A stretch of DNA of 64,000 nucleotides, taken from contig WNKV01000017.1 in assembly GCA_009720755.1 (NCBI GenBank), positions 85,226 through 149,225 on the forward strand. Reading direction: 5' to 3'. Made by a program: the position numbers and the translations under genes. The notes under the pieces were generated by a model, which was given only the letters and a program-made list of their open reading frames with translations, was not told the origin of the DNA and searched no databases. The stretch comes from Rhodoplanes serenus. GTDB taxonomy: Bacteria; Pseudomonadota; Alphaproteobacteria; Rhizobiales; Xanthobacteraceae. Shown here piece after piece: positions 32,745 to 41,302 of this stretch; position 1 is the first letter of the stretch; the number at the start of each line of letters is the position of its first letter.

Positions 32745-33734
32745 ATGGCGTCCCGATCGCATGTCGATCGTTCGGACGATGCGCGCGACGCCCGTCCGAT
32801 GACGTTCCTGGTTCGCCTGCCGATCGAGCTCTATCCGGCCGATGCGCTCGCCGGCCTGCCGCACGAGGCCGGTCCCCCGGTTCCGCCCGGGCCTTGCGAC
32901 CTCGGCGCCGCGCGCGCCGCCGTCTGGGCCGCCCAGCTCGCCTACGAGGACGAGCTCGACAAGATCGACACCGTCGTGGCGGGTTGGGGGGCGCGACGCC
33001 TCGTGCAGTTCGACGCGCCCGCGAGTCCGCTACTGCCGATCACCGGCACGCGCGGCCTGCTGCTCGCCGCCGCCGGCACGCGCCTTCTCGCCTTCGCCGG
33101 CACCGACCCGCTCAACCTCGCCCACTGGCTGACCGACTTCGACATCGTGCAGACCCCGGAGGGCATCCATCGCGGCTTCGACGCGGCGCTCGATGCCGTG
33201 TGGGGCGCGGTGGCGATGGCGCTGTCGGAGCATGCCGGCGACGCGCGGCTGCTGATCACCGGCCACAGCCTCGGCGGCGCCCTGGCGGCGCTGGCGGCGC
33301 AGCGGCTGCTGATCACGTTCGGCCTGCGGCCGCAGGTGTGGACGTTCGGCATGCCGCGGGTCGGCAGCCCGCATTTCGCCGAGCGTTACGAGGCGGCGCT
33401 CGGTGCCGATACCGTGCGGCTGGTGCATGGCGAGGACATCGTCCCGACCGTGCCGCCGTCGCGGCTGGGCTACGGCCATGTCGGCCGGCGTCTCACTTGC
33501 GCACGCCACACCCGCTTCGACGCCGCCGCGCTCGCCTCGGAGTCCGACGACGAGCCGGCCTTCGTCCCGGCGCTGATCGGCGGCGTCAAGGAAGGGCTGC
33601 GACAACTGTGGTCGCTGTCGCTCGCGCCCGAGATCAGGCCCGACCCGATCGGGCAACTGTCGCGCGTCCTGCCGCCGGCCTTCGGCGACCACCTGCCCGA
33701 CCGCTATTGGATGGCTCTCGCGCCGCCATCGTGA
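32745..33734 (+). CDS. Class 3 lipase-family protein
   Basis: An alpha/beta hydrolase of the fungal-lipase-like class 3 family, 329 residues. The nucleophile elbow is ITGHSLGGALAALAA (GHSLG). The oxyanion region LLAFAGTDPLNLAHWLTDFD resembles FRGT in relatives, the acid is in VHGEDIVPTVPP, and the histidine is probably in FGDHLPDRYW near the end. No signal peptide is visible, so it is likely cytoplasmic or peripheral. A later ATG at 32799 (MTFLVRLPIELY) is also plausible. It is divergent from the metallophosphoesterase; the substrate is unknown. Confidence 0.85.
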   Translation: MASRSHVDRSDDARDARPMTFLVRLPIELYPADALAGLPHEAGPPVPPGPCDLGAARAAVWAAQLAYEDELDKIDTVVAGWGARRLVQFDAPASPLLPITGTRGLLLAAAGTRLLAFAGTDPLNLAHWLTDFDIVQTPEGIHRGFDAALDAVWGAVAMALSEHAGDARLLITGHSLGGALAALAAQRLLITFGLRPQVWTFGMPRVGSPHFAERYEAALGADTVRLVHGEDIVPTVPPSRLGYGHVGRRLTCARHTRFDAAALASESDDEPAFVPALIGGVKEGLRQLWSLSLAPEIRPDPIGQLSRVLPPAFGDHLPDRYWMALAPPS

Positions 33735-33960
33735 TGGGCCTCGTCCATCGACGCGGAGAACGTTGCGCGCGGTCGACACGATTCCGCCGGCGCGGATTTT
33801 CCTCCGCGGCCGCATGGCGCGGAAAACCACTCTTATGTTCGTCGCCCGATTGAACCACGCCGGACGGCGCTGTGTACTCGTCCTGATCACGATGGACGCG
33901 GCCCCCGACAGGTCCATCGCTCGCGTCGCTGTCACTCGGTTTGCCTGTCACGGAGCCGTC

Positions 33961-34296
33961 ATGCCGTCCCGTCCCGTCGTCGTCATCGCTGCCGCGGGAG
34001 CCGCCGTGCTCGCCGCGTCGGCGGCGCTCGCGCAACCCAAGTCCCACGCCACGCCGCATCAGCCGGTCGCCCCGCTGCACGCCCAGGCGTGCGCCGGCTG
34101 CCACGGCCAGAACGGTGCCGGCCAGGGCGGCACGCCGATCCTCGCCGGCTACGATCCGGCCGCCTTCGTGCGCGTCTGGGGCGAGTTCCGCAACAATCAG
34201 CGGCCGACCGCGACGATCATGAACCGCATCGCGCGCGGCTACTCGGACGACGAGGTCGCAGCACTCGCCGCCTATTTCGCGTCCGTAAAGCGCTGA
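33961..34296 (+). CDS. fccA: Cytochrome c subunit of a flavocytochrome c sulfide dehydrogenase-like pair
   Basis: A periplasmic single-haem cytochrome c of 111 residues. A signal peptide MPSRPVVVIAAAGAAVLAAS ends near ALAQ. The haem motif is CAGCH (C44, C47, H48), and a Met ligand lies in TIMNRIARGYSDDEVAALAA, typical of class I c553-like cytochromes. The next gene, 9 bases downstream, is the flavin subunit. Together they should oxidise sulfide to sulfur and pass electrons to the respiratory chain. The start is the ATG of the signal peptide; the longer open frame is not supported. Confidence 0.88.
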   Translation: MPSRPVVVIAAAGAAVLAASAALAQPKSHATPHQPVAPLHAQACAGCHGQNGAGQGGTPILAGYDPAAFVRVWGEFRNNQRPTATIMNRIARGYSDDEVAALAAYFASVKR

Positions 34297-34305
34297 GGAC
34301 TCGTG

Positions 34306-35595
34306 ATGCTGTCCCGTCGTGATCTCGGCCGCCTCGTCCTGTCGGCCGCCGCCATCCTGGCCGCCCCGGCCGTCGTCCACGCCAAGGCCAAGGCGCCGCG
34401 CCTCGTCGTCATCGGCGGCGGCTTCGGCGGCGCCTCGGCGGCGCGTTACGCCCGCACCGCCTTTCCGCACGTCGCCGTCACGGTAATCGAGCCGCAGAAG
34501 TCCTTCGTCACCTGCCCGTACGGCAATCTGCTGCTCGGTGGCAGCCGTGATCTCGCCGCCATCACGCATTCCTACGACCGGCTGAAGCGCCGCGGCGTCG
34601 ACTTCATCCACGATTGGGCCGACGCGATCGACCCTGTCGCCAAGACCATCAAGCTCGGCGGCGGCGGCACGGTGCGTTACGACAAGCTGATCCTGTCGCC
34701 CGGCATCGCCATCAAGTGGGGGGCGCTGGCCGGTTACGACACCGGCGCGGCGCGCATCTTCCCGCACGCCTGGGTGCCCGAGAAGGGCGAGCAGGTGACG
34801 CTGCTGCGCAAGCAGCTCGAAGCGCTGCCGGACGGCGGCGTGGTCGCCTTCTCCATCCCGGCCAATCCGTTCCGCTGCCCGCCGGGGCCCTACGAGCGCA
34901 TCAGCCTGGTCGCCGATTATCTCAAGAAGCACAAGCCGCGCGCGAAGATCCTGGCGCTCGACCACAAGGACGCCTTCTCCAAGCAGGGCCTGTTCCAGGA
35001 CGCCTGGAACGAGCTCTATCCCGGCCTGATCGAGTGGGTGCCGGGATCGAAGGACGGCAAGGTGGTGAGGGTCGACACCAAGGAGAAGGTCTTCGAGACC
35101 GAGTTCGGCACGAGGCACAAGGTCGATGTCGGCAACGTCATCCCGCCGCAGTCGGCGGCGCGCATCGCGGTCGACGCCGGTCTCGTCAACGAGACCGGCT
35201 GGGTGCCGGTGAACCCCTACACGTTCGAGGCCGTCAAGGCGAAGGACATCCACGTCATCGGCGACGCCAACATCCCGGGCGCGATGCCGAAGTCGGGCTT
35301 CATCGCCAACACCACGTCGAAGCACGCAGTCGCCTCGGCGATCGCCCTCCTGGAAGGCCGCGAGCCGCCGAAGGACCCGATCTACTTCAACACCTGCTAC
35401 AGCCATGTCGGCGACGACTACGGCATCTCGATCGTCGGCGTGTTCCGGCCGAGCGAGAAGGGCTTCGTCGAGACGCCGAACTCCGGCGGCGTGTCGCCGC
35501 GCGGCCCGCTCGCCCAGTTGCGCGATCAGCGCCGGCTCGAAGCCCACTACGCCGACTCCTGGTACGCCAGCATCACCAAGGATGCGTTCGGCTGA
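34306..35595 (+). CDS. fccB: Flavocytochrome c sulfide dehydrogenase flavin subunit (FccB/SoxF-like)
   Basis: A 429-residue FAD-dependent sulfide dehydrogenase. It starts with a Tat signal (MLSRRDLGRLVLSAAAI to VVHA), then the FAD-binding motif VVIGGGFGGASAARYAR. C70 in SFVTCPYGNLLLGG is at the position where FccB covalently holds FAD, and another conserved cysteine lies in FRCPPGPYERISLV. IHVIGDANIPGAMPKSGFIA is the second FAD contact. The ATG at 34306 has GAGGA 6 bases upstream; a GTG one codon before is possible. Its stop overlaps soxY by one base. Confidence 0.92.
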   Translation: MLSRRDLGRLVLSAAAILAAPAVVHAKAKAPRLVVIGGGFGGASAARYARTAFPHVAVTVIEPQKSFVTCPYGNLLLGGSRDLAAITHSYDRLKRRGVDFIHDWADAIDPVAKTIKLGGGGTVRYDKLILSPGIAIKWGALAGYDTGAARIFPHAWVPEKGEQVTLLRKQLEALPDGGVVAFSIPANPFRCPPGPYERISLVADYLKKHKPRAKILALDHKDAFSKQGLFQDAWNELYPGLIEWVPGSKDGKVVRVDTKEKVFETEFGTRHKVDVGNVIPPQSAARIAVDAGLVNETGWVPVNPYTFEAVKAKDIHVIGDANIPGAMPKSGFIANTTSKHAVASAIALLEGREPPKDPIYFNTCYSHVGDDYGISIVGVFRPSEKGFVETPNSGGVSPRGPLAQLRDQRRLEAHYADSWYASITKDAFG

Positions 35596-36089
35596 TGGGA
35601 CCCTCCCGGGCGACTCCGGCGATCGATCGGCGGGCCCTGTTGCGCGGCGGCGTCGGCCTGGCCGGCGCCGGCCTCGCCACCATCGCCCTGGTGCCGATCC
35701 CGGCCGCGCCCGCGCTGGCCGCCGCACCGGGCGAGGTGGAGGCGGCGATCCGGGCGTTGATCGGTGACGCCGGGCCGGTCGACGGCGGCATCGTCCTCCA
35801 CGCCCCGGAGGCGGCCGAGAACGGCGCCGTGGTGCCGCTCACCGTCGTGGTCGACAGTCCGATGACGGTGGCCGATCACGTCCGCGCCATCCACATCGTG
35901 GCGACCGCGAACCCGACCCCTGATGTGGCGACTTATCGGCTCGGCCCCGCCAACGGCCGCGCCCAGGTCACCCTGCGCATGCGGCTGGCCGCCAAGCAGA
36001 CCGTCGTGGTGCTGGCGGAGCAGTCGACCGGAACGGTGCGGCGGGCCGCCGTCGTCATCGACGTCAAGGTCGGCGGCTGCCTGTCATGA
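35595..36089 (+). CDS. soxY: Sulfur carrier protein SoxY
   Basis: A 164-residue periplasmic sulfur carrier. A Tat-type leader (DRRALLRGGVGLAGAGLATI) ends near ALAAAPG. The mature part has the SoxY fold, with VVPLTVVVDSPMTVADHVRA and KQTVVVLAEQSTGTVRRAAV. The C-terminus ends VKVGGCLS. Classical SoxY ends GGCGG, the swinging arm whose cysteine carries the sulfane sulfur; here the cysteine is kept but the last two glycines are Leu-Ser. It overlaps fccB by one base and soxZ by four. Confidence 0.88.
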   Translation: MGPSRATPAIDRRALLRGGVGLAGAGLATIALVPIPAAPALAAAPGEVEAAIRALIGDAGPVDGGIVLHAPEAAENGAVVPLTVVVDSPMTVADHVRAIHIVATANPTPDVATYRLGPANGRAQVTLRMRLAAKQTVVVLAEQSTGTVRRAAVVIDVKVGGCLS

Positions 36090-36421
36090 CGGCCGCGCTG
36101 ACCGGACGGCCGCGGCTGCGCCTGCCCGCGACCGCGCAGGCCGGGGAGGTGGTGGAGATCCGCACCCTGGTCGACCATCCGATGGAGACCGGGCTGCGCA
36201 AGGGCGACGACGGCCAGCCGGTGCCGCGCGACATGCTGGCCCGCCTGATCGTGCGGGCGAACGGTGCCGTCGTTTTCACGGCCGAGTTCCGCAACGCGAC
36301 CTCGGCCAATCCCTATCTGGTGTTCTTCCTGAGGATCGAGCGGACGACCGAGCTCGCCTTCACCTGGCTGCACGAGGACGGCCGCAGCCTGACGGCGGCG
36401 GCCCGCATCGTCGTCGCCTGA
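36086..36421 (+). CDS. soxZ: Sulfur oxidation protein SoxZ
   Basis: A 111-residue partner of SoxY. RLPATAQAGEVVEIRTLVDH and PMETGLRKGDDGQPVPRDM are the conserved N-terminal segment, and VFTAEFRNATSANPYLVFFL is typical of SoxZ. SoxYZ carries sulfur intermediates in the periplasm. SoxXABCD are absent from the window, so this is a partial Sox set associated with sulfide dehydrogenase. It is last of fccA-fccB-soxYZ. Confidence 0.92.
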   Translation: MTAALTGRPRLRLPATAQAGEVVEIRTLVDHPMETGLRKGDDGQPVPRDMLARLIVRANGAVVFTAEFRNATSANPYLVFFLRIERTTELAFTWLHEDGRSLTAAARIVVA

Positions 36422-36513
36422 GCGCCCCGCCTGAGCTCGCCCGCTCGGCGCCGCGGCCTCGTGAGCGCCCCCGGCCCAACCGTGGAGGCGAGATTTTCCA
36501 GAGACTTGGTTGT

Positions 36514-36588
36514 TGGCTGGGGCGCCTGGATTCGAACCAGGGAATGGCGGAATCAAAATCCGCTGCCTTACCACTTGGCTACGCCCCA
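36514..36588 (-). tRNA. tRNA-Gln (anticodon TTG)
   Basis: On the minus strand the gene begins TGGGGCGTAGCCAAGTGGTA and ends TTCGAATCCAGG-CGCCCCA-G-CCA. The 7-bp acceptor stem TGGGGCG/CGCCCCA, the GCGGA/TCCGC anticodon stem with loop TTTTGAT, and the TTCGAAT T-loop are all present. The anticodon is TTG and CCA is encoded. It stands alone, convergent with soxZ. Confidence 0.97.
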
Positions 36589-36863
36589 CCACGGCCCGGA
36601 CGAACGAGGGCCTCCTCGGCGCGGCCGGACCATACGTGTGCGCACCGGCGGGATCAACACGTCCAGCACGCCGCCCGACGATTTCCCCTCGGCGGCACCG
36701 GGTCGGCGCCTCAGGCGGCCGCCGGGTGGCGGCGGTCGCCGCCGTGGTCGCGTCCGGTGCGGCCGCCCGAGGGGTCGGAGCCGGCTGCGGCGTGGCCGGA
36801 TTTTCTTTGACAGCGGGGCGCCGACGACGCGATATGGTTGAATTGCATGACCCGACACATCCA
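36589..36863. other. Intergenic region between tRNA-Gln and the deacetylase gene
   Basis: About 275 bases with a Pro/Gly/Arg-coding bias in every frame but no start or family match. It should hold the promoter of tRNA-Gln (minus strand) and of the downstream plus-strand gene. A TTGACAG at 36808-36814 on the plus strand with GATATGG 18 bases later is a possible but unproven promoter for the deacetylase gene. Confidence 0.4.
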
Positions 36864-37793
36864 ATGACGACGCTGTACATCACCCATCCGGCCGGCCTCG
36901 AGCACATTCCGCCCCTCGGACATCCCGAGCGTCCCGACCGTCTCCGGGTGATCGAGCGCGTGCTCGAGCAGGAGGCGTTCCAGTCGCTGGCCCGCGACCA
37001 GGCGCCGGTCGCCGCCATCGACCGGATCGCGCTCTGCCACACGCCCGACTACATCGAGGCCATTCGCGAGGCGAGCCCGACCGATGGCATGGTGCAGCTC
37101 GACTCCGACACCTCGATGTCGCCCGGCACCTACGAGGCGGCGCTGCGCGCCGTCGGCGGCGCCGTGCTGGCGGTCGACGAGGTGATGACCGGCCGGGTCG
37201 CCAACGCCTTCTGCGCCATGCGGCCGCCCGGCCACCACGCCGAGATCACCCAGCCGATGGGGTTCTGCTTCTTCAACAACGCGGCGATCGCGGCCCGCCA
37301 CGCCCGGGAGAAGTACGGTGCCGAGCGCGCCGCGGTGATCGACTTCGACGTCCACCACGGCAACGGCACTCAGGACATTCTGTGGGCCGACCGCAACGTG
37401 ATGTACTGCTCGACCCACGAGATGCCGCTCTATCCCGGCACCGGCGCCGCCTCAGAGCGGGGCGAGCACGGCACCATCGTCAACGTGCCGTTGCGGGCCG
37501 GCGACGGCGGCGACGAGTTCCACGACGCCTTCGAGAACATCATCATCCCGCGGCTGCTCGACTTCCGCCCCGATCTGGTGGTGCTCTCCGCCGGCTTCGA
37601 CGCCCACATGCGCGACCCGCTCGCCAACATCAACCTGCTGGAGCCCGACTATGCCTGGGTGACCAAGCGGATGATGGACGTCGCCGACACCTGCTGCGGC
37701 GGCCGGCTGGTGTCGCTGCTCGAAGGCGGCTACGACCTCCAGGGGCTCGCCCGCTCGGTCGCCGTGCATGTCACGGCCCTGATGCGCGGCTAG
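36864..37793 (+). CDS. Histone deacetylase / acetylpolyamine amidohydrolase family protein
   Basis: A zinc hydrolase of 309 residues of the class II HDAC-like bacterial group. GFCFFNNAAIAARHAREKY, the RPPGHHAEITQP histidine pair, the zinc-binding AVIDFDVHHGNGTQDIL and SAGFDAHMRDPL and the late LEGGYDLQGL are all canonical. Substrates of bacterial members include acetylated polyamines or proteins and are not predictable here. ATG 36864 starts MTTLYITHPAGLEHIPPLGH as in relatives; an in-frame ATG at 36834 would add ten residues, and the open frame further upstream runs through the tRNA region. Confidence 0.92.
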   Translation: MTTLYITHPAGLEHIPPLGHPERPDRLRVIERVLEQEAFQSLARDQAPVAAIDRIALCHTPDYIEAIREASPTDGMVQLDSDTSMSPGTYEAALRAVGGAVLAVDEVMTGRVANAFCAMRPPGHHAEITQPMGFCFFNNAAIAARHAREKYGAERAAVIDFDVHHGNGTQDILWADRNVMYCSTHEMPLYPGTGAASERGEHGTIVNVPLRAGDGGDEFHDAFENIIIPRLLDFRPDLVVLSAGFDAHMRDPLANINLLEPDYAWVTKRMMDVADTCCGGRLVSLLEGGYDLQGLARSVAVHVTALMRG

Positions 37794-38019
37794 ACCGTCT
37801 CCGACGACGTCGAGACCGGCTCGCCGTGGGCGGCCCCGATCGCAAATTCGACGCAAGCGTCCGGCAGGTCGGTGCCGGAGCGGGCGTCGGTGGTGGGGCG
37901 GTGGCGTGGGGCGGGACAGGGCGACGAACAGCGAGAACGGCGGACGCCCGACGAACGGCGGGCACTGCGATCGCGACCGACGATCGACGGCGAGCCGCCC
38001 GTCCCGGTGGGGGACGTGG

Positions 38020-38415
38020 ATGGCGCCGTCCCTGCTGGTGCTCGCCGCGGCCGCCGGATCGAGCCTCGGCGCATGCAGCCTCAGCGGCCCGTTCTTCGAC
38101 GACAGTTACGAGCGCAGCCAGATGCTGTCGCCCGAGCCGGTGCCGCCCTATCGGCGCCTGGTCGCCGCCGCCGCCAAGACTCTGCCCACCCCGATCGAGA
38201 CCGGCGGCCTCGCCATCTCCGAGCCGCGCTGGATCGATCGCATCGGCGGACCGTCCTGGATCGTCTGCCTGAAGTCAGACCCCAAGGGCAACGGCGCCGT
38301 CTACTACGCCTTCTTCATCCAGAAGGAGAAGGTGGTCGACACCCGCACGGCGATCGGCACCGATCGCTGCGTCCACCAGGAATTCGTGGCGTTCGACATG
38401 GCGGCCGCTCTCTGA
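38020..38415 (+). CDS. Small putative lipoprotein of unknown function
   Basis: A 131-residue protein whose N-terminus MAPSLLVLAAAAGSSLGACS is a lipoprotein signal with lipobox LGAC, giving a mature cysteine at residue 19. The rest is polar with a conserved-looking centre (WIDRIGGPSWIVCLKSDPKG, YYAFFIQKEKVVDTRTAIGT). ATG 38020 has GGGGGA just upstream; an ATG at 37906 would add a non-signal extension. No family recognised. It is convergent with the epimerase gene and 226 bases after the deacetylase gene. Confidence 0.68.
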   Translation: MAPSLLVLAAAAGSSLGACSLSGPFFDDSYERSQMLSPEPVPPYRRLVAAAAKTLPTPIETGGLAISEPRWIDRIGGPSWIVCLKSDPKGNGAVYYAFFIQKEKVVDTRTAIGTDRCVHQEFVAFDMAAAL

Positions 38416-38443
38416 GGCGCGTCGGTCGGGGGGCAATGCCGGA

Positions 38444-39541
38444 TCAGGCGTCCTGGTGCTCCCGCCACCAGGCGACGAAGCGCGCCACCCCATCCTCGAT
38501 CGCGGTCGCCGGGCGGAAGCCGACCGCGGCGGTGAGGGCGTCGACATCGGCGCAGGTCTCCGGCACGTCGCCGGGCTGCATCGGCAGCATCTCGCGGACG
38601 GCGGTGCGCTCGAGCGCCTGCTCGATCAGGTCGACCACCCGCGGCACCGCGACCGGCCGGTTGTTGCCGATGTTGTAGATCCGCCAGGGCGCCCGGCTCG
38701 ATGCCGGATCGGGCGCCTCGCCCGACCACGACGGGTTCGGTGCCGGCGGACGATCGGCGAGCCGCACCACCGCCTCGACCACGTCGTCCACATAGGTGAA
38801 GTCGCGCCGCATCCGCCCGTGATTGAAGAGGCGCACCGGCCGGCCGCGGGCGATCGCCTCGGTGAACAGCCACATGGCCATGTCGGGTCGTCCCCACGGG
38901 CCGTACACGGTGAAGAACCGCAGGCCCGTCGCCGGCAGGCCGAACAGGTGGCTGTAGGCGTGTGCCATCAGCTCGTTGGCCTTCTTGGTGGCGCCGTAGA
39001 GGCTGAGCGGGTGATCGACGTTCTGGCCGGTGGCGAACGGCACCGCGGTGTTGGCGCCGTAGACCGAGGACGACGAGGCGTAGAGCAGATGCCGGCAGCC
39101 GTGATGGCGGCAGCCTTCCAGCACGGCGAGGAAGCCGGCCAGGTTGGCGTCCAGATAGGCGAACGGATCATTGAGCGAGTGGCGCACCCCCGCCTGCGCG
39201 GCGAGATGGATCACCACCGGAAACTCGTCCCGGGCGAACAGGGCGGCGACCGCGGCGCGGTCGGCGAGATCGACGGCTTCGAAGCGGAACCCGGCCACCG
39301 GGGTCAACTGCGCGAGCCGCGCCCGCTTCAAGGCCGGATCGTAATAGTCGTTGAGATTGTCGAGCCCGACCACCCGCCGGCCCTGCGCCAGCAGCCGCGC
39401 CGCGACATGGAAGCCGATGAAGCCGGCCGCCCCGGTGACGAGAACCGGGTCGGTGTCGGCGGGCGCGCGTCCGCTCGTGTCGCGCCCGCTCTTCTCGCGC
39501 CCGGTCGGCTCGCGCTCGCTCGCCTGAGGTTCGGTCGGCAT
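38444..39541 (-). CDS. NAD-dependent UDP-sugar 4-epimerase (UDP-glucuronate epimerase-like)
   Basis: A short-chain dehydrogenase-type nucleotide-sugar epimerase of 365 residues with a polar N-terminus of about 30 residues. NAD binding is VLVTGAAGFIGFHVAARLLA, followed by GLDNLNDYYDPALKRARLAQ, a signature of UDP-glucuronate 4-epimerases. The catalytic set is YASSSSVYGANT and SLYGATKKANELMAHAYSHL (YxxxK), with RFFTVYGPWGRPDMA later. It feeds cell-surface polysaccharide synthesis. Start ATG 39541 has GGGGGG upstream; an ATG 4 codons before is possible. It lies downstream of, and on the same strand as, the hydroxyacid dehydrogenase. Confidence 0.88.
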   Translation of the reverse strand: MPTEPQASEREPTGREKSGRDTSGRAPADTDPVLVTGAAGFIGFHVAARLLAQGRRVVGLDNLNDYYDPALKRARLAQLTPVAGFRFEAVDLADRAAVAALFARDEFPVVIHLAAQAGVRHSLNDPFAYLDANLAGFLAVLEGCRHHGCRHLLYASSSSVYGANTAVPFATGQNVDHPLSLYGATKKANELMAHAYSHLFGLPATGLRFFTVYGPWGRPDMAMWLFTEAIARGRPVRLFNHGRMRRDFTYVDDVVEAVVRLADRPPAPNPSWSGEAPDPASSRAPWRIYNIGNNRPVAVPRVVDLIEQALERTAVREMLPMQPGDVPETCADVDALTAAVGFRPATAIEDGVARFVAWWREHQDA

Positions 39542-39664
39542 GGCCCCCCGCATGCGCCTGCGGCGGCCGACGGCCGCACGGGATGCGGCCGTCTTGCCAA
39601 GGGCGGGGGGACTTGTCCAGCCGTGGAAGGCCGATTGGACGGCCCGTCGCCCGGGCCGCCGGCG

Positions 39665-40645
39665 CTACTTCTTCAGCACGTCCGGATTGACGCAGGTCGC
39701 CGGCGGCTGGCCGCCGAGCACCCGGACGATGTTGTCGACCGCGATGCGCCCCATGTTGAGGCGCGTCTCGGTGGTGCCCGAGGCGACGTGCGGAACCACG
39801 ATGACGTTGTCGAGGCCGAGCAGCTCCGGTTCGACCTTCGGCTCGTTCTCGAACACGTCGAGGCCGGCGCCCCAGATCACCTTGTCCTTGAGGGCGCGCG
39901 CCAGCGCCTTCTCGTCGACCACCGGGCCGCGCGCCGCGTTGATCAGCACCGCGGTCGGCTTCATGGCGGCGAGCTCCTTCTCGCCGATGTAGTGATGCGT
40001 CTCCGGGATCAGTGGCACATGCAGCGTGAGGAAGTCGGACTCGCGCAGCAGCGTCTCCTTGTCGACGAAGCGGGCGCCCAGCGTCGTCTCGAGCTCGGCA
40101 TCGCGCCGCACGTCGTTGTAGATGATCTTCATGCCGAAGGCCGCCGCCTTGCGGGCCATGTTCTTGCCGATGCGGCCGAGGCCGGCGACGCCGAGCGTCT
40201 TGCCGTCGACGTCGAGCCCGATGAAGAACAGCGGCGCCCAGCCGGTCCACTTGCCGTCGCGCACATACTTGTCGGCTTCCACGATGCGGCGGGCCACCGA
40301 CAGGAGCAGCGTGAAGGCGAGCGTCGCGGTGGCGTCGTCGAGCACGCCCGGCGTGTTGGTCAGCACGACGCCGCGCCGGGTGGCTGCGGCGAGGTCGAAA
40401 TTGTTGTAGCCGACCGCGAAGTTGGCGACGATCCGGCACTGCGGCCCGGCGGCGTCGAGAATCTCGCCGTCGATGGTGTCGGTCAGCATCGACAGGATGG
40501 CGTCGCGCCCCTTCACCTTGCTCTTCAGCTCCTCGCGCGTCAGGGGACGGTCCTCGGTGTTGACCTCGACGTCGAACCGCTCGCGCAATCGGTCGAGATT
40601 CTCCTGCGGCACCATGCGGGTCACGAGGACGTTCGGCTTGGCCAT
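39665..40645 (-). CDS. D-2-hydroxyacid dehydrogenase (glyoxylate reductase-like)
   Basis: A 326-residue NAD(P)H-dependent oxidoreductase. The Rossmann motif is GVAGLGRIGKNMARKAAAFG, and the catalytic residues lie in LINAARGPVVDE (Arg), FENEPKVEP (Glu) and VVPHVASGT (His). VNPDVLKK closes the protein, as in glyoxylate/hydroxypyruvate reductases. It probably reduces glyoxylate, hydroxypyruvate or a related 2-oxoacid. The next gene upstream encodes a GlcG-like protein, consistent with glycolate/glyoxylate metabolism. Confidence 0.92.
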   Translation of the reverse strand: MAKPNVLVTRMVPQENLDRLRERFDVEVNTEDRPLTREELKSKVKGRDAILSMLTDTIDGEILDAAGPQCRIVANFAVGYNNFDLAAATRRGVVLTNTPGVLDDATATLAFTLLLSVARRIVEADKYVRDGKWTGWAPLFFIGLDVDGKTLGVAGLGRIGKNMARKAAAFGMKIIYNDVRRDAELETTLGARFVDKETLLRESDFLTLHVPLIPETHHYIGEKELAAMKPTAVLINAARGPVVDEKALARALKDKVIWGAGLDVFENEPKVEPELLGLDNVIVVPHVASGTTETRLNMGRIAVDNIVRVLGGQPPATCVNPDVLKK

Positions 40646-40678
40646 GGCGGCACCTGTGTTCCGGCGTTCGAGTTGCGG

Positions 40679-41095
40679 TCAGAGTGAATCGGAGGCGATA
40701 CGTCCCGCCAGCGCTTGGACGATGGCGTGATCCTCGGCGGATGCGAGCCCGCTGATGCCGACGCCGCCGATCACCTGGCCGGCGCCGCCCTTGAGCACCG
40801 CACCGCCGAGCAGCGCGGTCAGGCGGGCGTCACCGAAGTCGCGCGCCTGCACCTCCTCGCGCTTCAGACGGGCGTGGAAGGCGTCGGTGTCGGTGCCCAT
40901 GCGGGCGGCCGTGTAGGCCTTGTCCTGGGCGAGCTGGATGCTGCGCGGCGGCGCCCCGTCGGCGCGCGCGAAGGCGATCAGGTTGCCGACGGCGTCGCAC
41001 ACCGCGACGCACACCGGCTTGCCGTGATCGGCGGCGGCACGGGCGAGGGCGGCCGAAACCAGGGCCTGCGCGGTGTCCAGCGAGATCGTGTCCAT
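40679..41095 (-). CDS. GlcG/HbpS-family (DUF336) protein
   Basis: A 138-residue protein of the GlcG/HbpS heme-degrading-like family. LDTAQALVSAALARAAADHG, KPVCVAVCDAVGNLIAFARA and DGAPPRSIQLAQDKAYTAAR are the family core, with GGVGISGLASAEDHAIVQAL at the end. Members bind haem or sit with glycolate oxidase genes; the molecular role here is unknown. It lies 33 bases upstream of the hydroxyacid dehydrogenase on the same strand, so the two are likely co-transcribed. Confidence 0.9.
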   Translation of the reverse strand: MDTISLDTAQALVSAALARAAADHGKPVCVAVCDAVGNLIAFARADGAPPRSIQLAQDKAYTAARMGTDTDAFHARLKREEVQARDFGDARLTALLGGAVLKGGAGQVIGGVGISGLASAEDHAIVQALAGRIASDSL

Positions 41096-41202
41096 GGGGC
41101 TCCTCGGGGGATTGCAGAGGGTGGCACCCTTTCATGCACCAGTTTCCGGCCGGCTGGAACCGCGCGGGCCGCCGGGCCGCCATGACGGACCGCGCGCGGG
41201 CC

Positions 41203-41302
41203 AGAGCATTGTCCGGCGAAGTGGGACCCGGTTCGCCGTCGAAAATGCGATCAAATAAGGACTTCTGGAGCGGGGCCGATCCAGTTGGATCGGATACCGT
41301 TC
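41203..41302. repeat. Interspersed repeat of Hyphomicrobiales type
   Basis: The segment AGAGCATTGTCCGGCGAAGT, GAAAATGCGATCAAATAAGG and the 18-bp perfect palindrome CCGATCCA-GT-TGGATCGG (41276-41293) resemble an element that I recall being scattered through Bradyrhizobium and related genomes. It ends at the stop of the LysR gene and could double as its terminator. Confidence 0.6.

Noticed and set aside
30455..32746. A 763-codon minus-strand frame overlapping the phosphoesterase
   Set aside because: Another frame on the same strand carries all metallophosphoesterase motifs; this one is Arg-rich shadow.
36510..36863. In-frame upstream extension of the deacetylase through the tRNA (APGFEPGNGG)
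   Set aside because: This peptide is the common false translation of a tRNA gene; the real start is the ATG at 36864 or 36834.
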